Of a DNA stretch of 10,331 bases, positions 5,316 to 10,331 are shown piece after piece. Made by a program: the position numbers and the translations under genes. Origin of the DNA: Deltaproteobacteria bacterium (lineage in GTDB: Bacteria > Myxococcota_A > Polyangia > Haliangiales > Haliangiaceae); the NCBI GenBank assembly GCA_013813945.1, contig JACCQV010000783.1:1-10331 (forward strand), given 5' to 3'. Position 1 is the first letter of the stretch. The number at the start of each line of letters is the position of its first letter. The notes beneath the pieces were generated by a model. That model saw nothing but the letters and a program-made list of their open reading frames with translations. It was not told the origin of the DNA and ran no database searches.

Positions 5316-6251
5316 TCACCTCCAGGGACCGACGAGCTCGACGTCGTAGAGCAGCGCGGGCTGGTCCGGATCGTCACAGTCGAGTGCAACCCACGCGTGA
5401 GTCGGGCGCTTGGGATCGAGCGCGATGCCCTCCGCCTTGACCGGTGTGCCCTCGGGCGAGGCGAGCGTTGCGGCGCGAACGCTGCCTGCGGTGATCACGC
5501 CGAGCTGCGAGCCGACGATCACGCCGTCATCGATGGCATTCGGTGTTCGCTCCGCGGTCGCGAGATAGAATACGCGGGAGTCGCCCTCGCAGATCGCGTC
5601 GGTGAACCCGAGCCGCACCCCATCGATCTCGCCGAGGTCGTAGCCTTCGATCGAGAGAATCGCGGGCATTGCGCCTTCGGCGGCCAGCCATGTGCGCATC
5701 GCGGGGAGGGCGAACCGGATCACCGCAGGTCCCAGATCATCGGGGCCGGTGTTGCCGCGATGGAACAACCATAGCTCCTCGCGAACCCGCGCCGCGCCCT
5801 CGATGTTGACCGCACCGCCGAGCAGATCGCGGATTCGATCGAACAGCGGCGCGGCGTCGCGGACGCGCGGAATCGCGTCCCTCACGATGCAGATCTTGTC
5901 GCGGATCGGCAGCGAGCCGGACCCGAACGCCCAGAGCTCGTCGTCAATTGCGACGCACGACTCGAGGTCGAGCTTGTCGAGCTTGTTGCCGAGCGAGACC
6001 TCGAATCGGCGACGGCCATGGAGTCCGCGCGGCAGCTTGACCGCCGAGACACCGGTCGTCGTGACCTCCGCGAGAAACGACGCGTCATCCTGGATCACGA
6101 TCAAGCGGCTGCCCTGCATCGCGAGCCCCGACGCCGCGCGCACGTGATCGGGGCGATCGTCTGCGGCATCGCCTGGCCGCTCGTAGACGAGCGTGCGCGT
6201 CGCAACGACGCGTGTCGAGAGTGCAGGATCGAGCTGAGCGCGGCGGGTCAC
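5316..6251 (-). CDS. Beta-propeller-like protein, probably DUF6929
   Basis: A 311-residue soluble protein with no signal peptide or membrane segment. Its pattern of repeated beta-rich blades fits a propeller and resembles what I recall of DUF6929: ASGLAMQGSRLIVIQDD (about 40-56), KLDKLDLESCVAIDDELWAFGSGS (about 90-113), VNIEGAARVREELWLFHRGN (about 148-167) and KAEGIALDP followed by ALDCDDPDQPALLYDVEL near the end. Acidic Asp pairs recur at similar points in the blades. The family has no established biochemical role. The GTG start at 6251 gives a basic N-terminus (TRR); no strong ribosome site precedes it, and the GTG lies in the 3' arm of a small hairpin. It follows the SpecificRecomb gene by 33 bases on the same strand, so the two are probably co-transcribed. 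Existence of the gene is well supported; the family name is moderate. Confidence 0.75.
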   Translation of the reverse strand: MTRRAQLDPALSTRVVATRTLVYERPGDAADDRPDHVRAASGLAMQGSRLIVIQDDASFLAEVTTTGVSAVKLPRGLHGRRRFEVSLGNKLDKLDLESCVAIDDELWAFGSGSLPIRDKICIVRDAIPRVRDAAPLFDRIRDLLGGAVNIEGAARVREELWLFHRGNTGPDDLGPAVIRFALPAMRTWLAAEGAMPAILSIEGYDLGEIDGVRLGFTDAICEGDSRVFYLATAERTPNAIDDGVIVGSQLGVITAGSVRAATLASPEGTPVKAEGIALDPKRPTHAWVALDCDDPDQPALLYDVELVGPWR

Positions 6252-6272
6252 CGGTCGAGCTTACGCCCGGTG
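6249..6272 (-). promoter_or_regulatory. Hairpin enclosing the GTG start of the DUF6929-like gene
   Basis: On the minus strand CACCGG (6272-6267) pairs with CCGGTG (6254-6249) over a 12-base loop. The last three bases of the 3' arm are the GTG start codon itself. In mRNA from the upstream gene this stem could hide the start. The stem is only 6 bp and CCGGTG is common in this GC-rich DNA, so chance is possible. Confidence 0.3.
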
Positions 6273-6284
6273 GCCATTGCAGCG

Positions 6285-8309
6285 TCAATGATGCGAGTGA
6301 TCCGTCGGAGGACCGGTGTCCTTCGGCGGGTAGAAGAACTCGAACGGCTTGCGGAAGAACCTGCGGATCACCGCGCCCGGCAGGGTCCGGCGCTCACCGC
6401 GTGGCACATCTCGCGCGCGGAGGGCAACGACCAGCGCGAGTGCGAAGCTGACGCCGAAGTTGAGCAGGCCCATGAAGGCGATGCCGATGCAGGCATACAC
6501 GAAGGGCCCCACCCCGGCTCCATCCACCCCGAGCGTCGAGACCGAAAACGTCAGCGAAGCCGTGGACAGCGTGATGTGGCGAACATCGAGCGGGAGGCCG
6601 AAGAACTTGCCGAACACGGGGACCATCCCGAGCAAGAAGCCCAGCGCGATCGAGCCGCCAAACCCGGCGGTCTGCGTCTCGAGGAACCGCGCCCAGCGCG
6701 CCATCCGCTCCTTGCCGAGCTTCTCTCCCCAGCGATGGTGCTCGATCGCTTCCGGGATCCGACGATAGACCACCCAGTTCTCGAACCATCCCGCGACGAG
6801 GCTCGACATCCAGAGCAGCACGCCAGTGAAGGCCGCAAAGAAGATCGTGCCGGAACCGAACGGATCGAACGCCGCGATCGTCTCGCGGGACGTGGTCGCG
6901 TCGAGAAACGATTCGCCCGTCTGGCGGCGCAGCAACATGTCGACGAGCAGGGCTGTCACGATCGCCGCGGACACGTTGCCCACCGCGGCAGCGAACTGCG
7001 AGCGAGCGATCCGGGCGATCAATGGCACGAGCTCGTCGAGGCGGCCCGGGCCGTCACGGTCGCGGATCGTGCCAGCGAGAGCGGCAGCGGTCATCGAAGG
7101 CTGCTTGGTCGCCAGGGTGAAGCCGACCAGCTGCATCACGACGAAGCTGCCGGCGTACACGAACGATGACGCGAGGCCGTCGATGAACAGCGGGAAGTGC
7201 TGCGACTTGACGAGGAACTTCGCCATCGCGGTGCCGACGGTGAGCACGCCGCCGCCCATCGCCGAGAACAGCATCTTGAAGTACTCGCGCCGCGACGACG
7301 TCACGTAGTGCTCGCCGGTGCGGCCGGCGCGCTCGATCACCTTGCGCGCGAGCAGGCGCAGGTTGTCGCTCATCAACTGCTTGAAGCTGCGCGCGCCGAC
7401 CAGTCCACGTCCGATCGAAGCGATCACGGCGCGGATCTCGTAGGTAGGTTCGATCGCGTCGTCGGGATCGGCAAACGGCAGCAGCAGCTCGATCCGGTTG
7501 AGGCCGCGCTCGATCGAATCGATCGAGTACACCACGTCGATCGAGACACCGCGCTCCTCGAGTGCGACGCGCGCATGGTCGAGGTGGCGTCGCGCGGCCT
7601 CGATCAGCGGTGGCATCTCCTGGGGGCGCGCGCGCGTCAGGTGATAGAGCGGCGAATCGCGCACGCCGCTGACCGAGGTGCGCGTGCGAAACGCCTCGCC
7701 CATGCCGAGCGCCGCGATCCGCGTCGTGATCATGCTGATCGCATCGACGATCGATCCGCGCATCGGCTCCCAGCACGGGCCCCCGGCCACGGTGAGCCGG
7801 TGGAGCAGTGCATCGACTCCTGGGCTCGCGAGCCAGTCGAGATCCGAGATCTTGCGGATGATCCGGCCCGCGAGCATCCACAGCTCGTGCGGTGCGGGGG
7901 CCTCGGGGAGGAACTTGCGCGCGAACCGATCGGACGTCTCCGCGAGGAGGCCGCGGTCGTTCGGCATCCCGACCTCGCCGAACATCTTGATGCCGCGGGT
8001 GTGCGACAGCACCGAATGAATCGTCGCCTGGAACCTCGTGCGAACGCTTGCGACGCGCTCGAGCACCTCGACGAGCAGCTGCAGCCGCGCTGTCGCCTCG
8101 TCGCCGGCGGTCGGGATCGCTGGTCCGGCGACGATGAACCGTCCGAGGTTCTCCACCGCGTCGAGCTGATCCTCGTGCTCGTGGTTCGGGTCGAGCCGGC
8201 CGAGCAGGATGTGCAGCCGGGACAAGGCCTTGCCCTCGCCGCCGCCGACGAGCCGTGCAAGCTCCTCGCGCGACGGGACGGCTCCAGGTGCTCGCAGATC
8301 CTCGTCCAC
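6285..8309 (-). CDS. SpecificRecomb (PF10136, Gcr-type) family membrane protein
   Basis: A 674-residue protein of the family labelled 'site-specific recombinase' (PF10136/COG4389, Neisseria Gcr). Despite the label, I see no tyrosine- or serine-recombinase catalytic motif here. Residues 1-340 are soluble and helical. The diagnostic core is SSRREYFKMLFSAMGGGVLT (338-357), then FPLFIDGLASSFVYAGSFVVMQ (372-393) and GFTLATKQPSMTAAALA (396-412). Membrane helices are likely near 344-366, 373-398, 437-460, 485-508, 550-575 and 600-630. A short basic stretch and a His-rich tail (DHSHH) end it. A real role in recombination is doubtful; a membrane or envelope role is more likely from the sequence. The GTG start at 8309 has no strong ribosome site. 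It is divergent from the gene near 8350 and probably co-transcribed with the DUF6929-like gene behind it. Confidence 0.88.
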   Translation of the reverse strand: MDEDLRAPGAVPSREELARLVGGGEGKALSRLHILLGRLDPNHEHEDQLDAVENLGRFIVAGPAIPTAGDEATARLQLLVEVLERVASVRTRFQATIHSVLSHTRGIKMFGEVGMPNDRGLLAETSDRFARKFLPEAPAPHELWMLAGRIIRKISDLDWLASPGVDALLHRLTVAGGPCWEPMRGSIVDAISMITTRIAALGMGEAFRTRTSVSGVRDSPLYHLTRARPQEMPPLIEAARRHLDHARVALEERGVSIDVVYSIDSIERGLNRIELLLPFADPDDAIEPTYEIRAVIASIGRGLVGARSFKQLMSDNLRLLARKVIERAGRTGEHYVTSSRREYFKMLFSAMGGGVLTVGTAMAKFLVKSQHFPLFIDGLASSFVYAGSFVVMQLVGFTLATKQPSMTAAALAGTIRDRDGPGRLDELVPLIARIARSQFAAAVGNVSAAIVTALLVDMLLRRQTGESFLDATTSRETIAAFDPFGSGTIFFAAFTGVLLWMSSLVAGWFENWVVYRRIPEAIEHHRWGEKLGKERMARWARFLETQTAGFGGSIALGFLLGMVPVFGKFFGLPLDVRHITLSTASLTFSVSTLGVDGAGVGPFVYACIGIAFMGLLNFGVSFALALVVALRARDVPRGERRTLPGAVIRRFFRKPFEFFYPPKDTGPPTDHSHH

Positions 8310-8349
8310 CGCTTGGCGATGCTACCCGATCAAGCGCTACGATGTGAGG
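8310..8349. promoter_or_regulatory. Divergent promoter gap
   Basis: About 40 bases separate the starts of the SpecificRecomb gene (-) and the spermidine-synthase-like gene (+). For the (+) gene, TTGGCG (8313-8318) and TACGAT (8338-8343) each match four of six sigma-70 consensus bases, with a 19-base spacer. If used, transcription would start within the GTG cluster, giving a leaderless or nearly leaderless message, which would fit the lack of a ribosome site. Weak evidence. Confidence 0.3.
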
Positions 8350-9015
8350 GTGGTGCCGTGGCAAGAGCTCGGTCGCGCACGCGTGCCAGGGGGCGAGCTC
8401 GTCCTGAGCAAGCGGGGCGAGGAATTCGCAATCCGCTTGCGCGGGGCGGAGCTCATGAACAGCCGGGCGCATCAGTCCGAGGAGCTGCTGGCGACGCTCG
8501 CGTGCAAGCGGCTGTCGGAGCAGTCCGGAGTGCGCGTGCTGATCGGCGGGCTCGGCATGGGGTTCACCGCGCGCGCCGCCCTCGCTGCACTTGCCACGGA
8601 TGCGCGGGTCGAGATCGCCGAGCTCGTGCCCGGAGTGGTCGAATGGAATCGCGGTCCGCTGGCCCACCTCGCTGGCCATCCGCTCGATGATCCGCGCGTC
8701 ACCGTCGAGGTCGCCGATGTCTCGCGACTGATCGGCGAGGCCGATGGCATCTATCAGGCGATCCTGCTCGATGTCGACAACGGTCCCGATGCCTTCACGG
8801 CGCCGGGCAATGCGGCGCTGTACGGCGCACCGGGGCTCAAGCGTGCGCGTCGTGCGTTGGTTCCCCGTGGCGTGCTCGCCGTGTGGTCGGTCGAGGATGA
8901 TCCCGCCTTCACCGGACGGCTGACTGGCGTCGGATTCACCGTCGAGCAGCACAAGGTGGCGCCGCGCTCGGGCAGCGGCGCTCGCCACGTGTTGTGGATT
9001 GCTCGCGCGCCGTGA
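8350..9015 (+). CDS. Spermidine-synthase-like (methyltransferase-fold) protein
   Basis: A 221-residue cytoplasmic protein with the Rossmann-type fold of the spermidine synthase family. Visible are a short beta N-terminus (PWQELGRARVPGG, residues 3-15), NSRAHQSEELLATLAC (37-52, where synthases have the Gln/His substrate-side segment), the nucleotide-binding glycine motif VLIGGLGMGF (63-72), an acidic residue after beta 2 (ELVPGVVEWNRGPLAHL, 91-107) and ILLDVDNGPD (138-147) at the catalytic Asp position. It is shorter than true SpeE (about 280-300 residues) and lacks most of the N-terminal beta domain, so aminopropyl transfer is unproven; a SAM-dependent methyltransferase is as likely. GTG codons at 8344, 8350 and 8353 are all possible starts; homologues I recall begin near (M)VPWE. 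Its TGA overlaps the kinase start (GTGA), pointing to coupled translation. Confidence 0.8.
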   Translation: MVPWQELGRARVPGGELVLSKRGEEFAIRLRGAELMNSRAHQSEELLATLACKRLSEQSGVRVLIGGLGMGFTARAALAALATDARVEIAELVPGVVEWNRGPLAHLAGHPLDDPRVTVEVADVSRLIGEADGIYQAILLDVDNGPDAFTAPGNAALYGAPGLKRARRALVPRGVLAVWSVEDDPAFTGRLTGVGFTVEQHKVAPRSGSGARHVLWIARAP

Positions 9016-10331
9016 CCGACGCCGCGGCGGTATCACGGCGGAACCTTCAGGCAGTGGCCTGGCTCGGTTCCGCGAGTGAGCTCGAGGGTCGGGCGTATCT
9101 CCAGCAGCGGCTCGAGCTGATCTCGAAGCTCATGTTCTGGAGCTTCGCGACGTTGATCGCGTTCTTGCTCCTGATGTACGCGGCGTACCGGGACCTCAGT
9201 CCGAAGTACAACAGCTGGATCCTCGGCATGGCCGTTGGAGGCCTCGTCGTTCTCGCGGTGATCTGGCGACTCGGCCTCAAGCGCAAGGAGGTCCCGCTCG
9301 CACGGTTGATCTTGCTCGACCGGTTCTACGCCGTCGGGACCGGGATGACGTTCGGTGCTGCCGCCTTCCTGTCTCGTGACCTGGCGATCGCCCCATTCTC
9401 CTGTCTGCTCTACACGTCGTTCATGGTCCTGCTGCGCGCGATCGTCGTGCCGAGCACGGGGGCGCGTACCGCCATCCTCGGGTCCGTCGCGTTCGCGCCG
9501 ATCGTGCTGGCCGCGATCGGCATCTGGCTGGCGGAGCCGCTGACCCATCAGCCACCGCTCCCGCTGCCGGGACCGGCGTACGTGGGTGGCGCGATCCTCG
9601 TCGGTACGGTCGCGGTCATGCTGGCGACGGTCGGGTCGCGCATCATCTACGGCCTGCGCCGCCAGGTCACCGCCGCGATGCAGCTCGGTCAGTACACGCT
9701 TCTCCACAAGATCGGTGAGGGCGGGATGGGCTCCGTGTACCGCGCGCGCCATGCAATGTTGCGGCGGCCGACCGCGGTCAAGCTCGTCCACCCGAACAAG
9801 GTCGATGCGCAGACGCTCGATCGCTTCGAGCGGGAGGTGCAGCACATGAGCCTGCTCACCCACCCCAATACCGTCGCCGTGTACGACTACGGACGCAGCC
9901 CCGATGGCGTCTTCTATTATGCGATGGAGTTCCTCGATGGGATCAACCTCGAGAGCCTGGTTGCCCGCTACGGGCCCCAGCCGTTCGATCGCGTGGTCTC
10001 GATCCTGACGCAGGTCGCCGGCGCGCTCGCGGAAGCGCACGGCTCCGACCTCATTCACCGCGACATCAAGCCCGCGAACATCATCCTGTGCGAACGCGGC
10101 GGTGTCGTGGACGTCGTGAAGGTGGTCGACTTCGGCCTGGTCAAGGAGATCACCGCTGCGGGCGACACGACCTCGACCAAGAGCATCCTCGGAACGCCCG
10201 CGTACATCGCGCCGGAGGCCGTGACGGATCCAGATTTCGTCGGGACGGCGGTCGACCTCTATGCGCTCGGTGCCGTCGGATATTTCCTGCTGACCGGTAA
10301 GAAGGTCTTCGACGGGAAGACGCCTCTCGAC
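9012..10331 (+). CDS. Hanks-type Ser/Thr protein kinase with N-terminal membrane domain, 3' end missing
   Basis: The first 440 residues of an inner-membrane Ser/Thr kinase that runs off the window. After a cytoplasmic start of about 38 residues come six likely membrane helices (about 40-59, 69-88, 105-120, 126-146, 153-173, 189-214), then the kinase domain from 227. Catalytic features are all present: glycine loop GEGGMG (235-240), AVK with Lys257, HRDIKPAN (349-356, catalytic Asp351), DFG (373-375), a Thr/Ser-rich activation loop (TTSTKS) and APE (400-402), followed by DLYALGAVGYFLLTGK. It should autophosphorylate and phosphorylate unknown targets. The kinase following rather than preceding the membrane part is the reverse of the PknB layout, but I recall this order in myxobacteria. 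An even number of helices keeps both ends cytoplasmic. The GTG start overlaps the preceding TGA, indicating coupling. The C-terminus cannot be seen. Confidence 0.92.
   Translation, partial: MTDAAAVSRRNLQAVAWLGSASELEGRAYLQQRLELISKLMFWSFATLIAFLLLMYAAYRDLSPKYNSWILGMAVGGLVVLAVIWRLGLKRKEVPLARLILLDRFYAVGTGMTFGAAAFLSRDLAIAPFSCLLYTSFMVLLRAIVVPSTGARTAILGSVAFAPIVLAAIGIWLAEPLTHQPPLPLPGPAYVGGAILVGTVAVMLATVGSRIIYGLRRQVTAAMQLGQYTLLHKIGEGGMGSVYRARHAMLRRPTAVKLVHPNKVDAQTLDRFEREVQHMSLLTHPNTVAVYDYGRSPDGVFYYAMEFLDGINLESLVARYGPQPFDRVVSILTQVAGALAEAHGSDLIHRDIKPANIILCERGGVVDVVKVVDFGLVKEITAAGDTTSTKSILGTPAYIAPEAVTDPDFVGTAVDLYALGAVGYFLLTGKKVFDGKTPLD

Noticed and set aside
4876..5440. Several overlapping small open frames through the repeat gap on both strands
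   Set aside because: They encode repeat-driven strings such as HVHVHV or STGAPEHR and extend into flanking genes in the wrong frame; an 8-base repeat period is inconsistent with coding.
6018..7169. 383-codon open frame on the plus strand opposite the DUF6929-like and SpecificRecomb genes
   Set aside because: Low-complexity Arg/Glu/His-rich product spanning two real minus-strand genes and their gap; a shadow frame.
6285..8309. Mobile-element signal from the 'recombinase' family name
   Set aside because: No terminal repeats, integrase motifs, attachment sites or tRNA gene are seen, and the protein looks like a membrane protein.
7197..8690. 497-codon plus-strand open frame opposite the SpecificRecomb gene
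   Set aside because: Antisense shadow running out of frame into the spermidine-synthase-like gene; no family pattern.
7054..9036. 660-codon minus-strand open frame crossing the divergent gap
   Set aside because: It covers parts of two well-supported genes in the wrong frame and its product is Arg/Ala/Pro-rich without recognisable motifs.
9033..10058. 341-codon minus-strand open frame opposite the kinase gene
   Set aside because: The plus strand carries an intact kinase with all catalytic motifs; the antisense product is charged low-complexity sequence.

Overview
The window reads as chromosomal DNA from a high-GC member of the Myxococcota (myxobacteria and relatives). Three things suggest this: a surface protein at 4116-5003 that ends in a MYXO-CTERM-type tail after a Cys-rich stretch, a membrane-tethered Hanks-type Ser/Thr kinase at the right end, and a pervasive G/C bias at third codon positions that creates long shadow ORFs. 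This placement is an inference. No rRNA, tRNA, CRISPR array, insertion sequence or phage gene was seen.

Layout. 1-1833 (+): the 3' part of a DUF485/YjcH-like gene overlaps an actP-type acetate/cation symporter gene by 4 bp, the well-known acetate-uptake pair. About 1902-2603 (+): a short, isolated NeuB-like TIM-barrel protein that has lost the synthase's characteristic residues; an 8-bp perfect hairpin lies over its likely start. 2644-3285 (+): an exported or membrane protein of unknown function. 3286-3360 is a hairpin-rich gap between convergent genes. 3361-4065 (-) is a lipoprotein and 4116-5003 (+) a DUF2271-like, Cys-rich, MYXO-CTERM surface protein; they diverge from a 50-bp gap.

5004-5315 has no credible gene and is the most unusual stretch. 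Two arrays of CACGTG-type hexamers or heptamers sit just after the stop codons of the two converging genes. Between them lie a tandem CCGGTGNN octamer array and a dense cluster of CCGGT words.

5316-6251 (-) is a probable DUF6929-like beta-propeller protein. It lies 33 bp downstream of 6285-8309 (-), a PF10136 'SpecificRecomb' membrane protein, and the two are probably co-transcribed. From a roughly 40-bp divergent gap runs a (+) pair: a spermidine-synthase-like methyltransferase-fold protein (about 8350-9015) and, overlapping it by 4 bp, a Ser/Thr kinase with six predicted N-terminal membrane segments (9012 to the window edge, incomplete).

Functionally, the only pathway that can be named with confidence is acetate uptake. 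The rest is mostly envelope and signalling genes of the kind common in myxobacteria. I do not see a clear new multi-gene system. The best candidates for novelty are the repeat-filled convergent gap, the degenerate NeuB-like protein with its start-site hairpin, and the coupled methyltransferase-fold/kinase pair.
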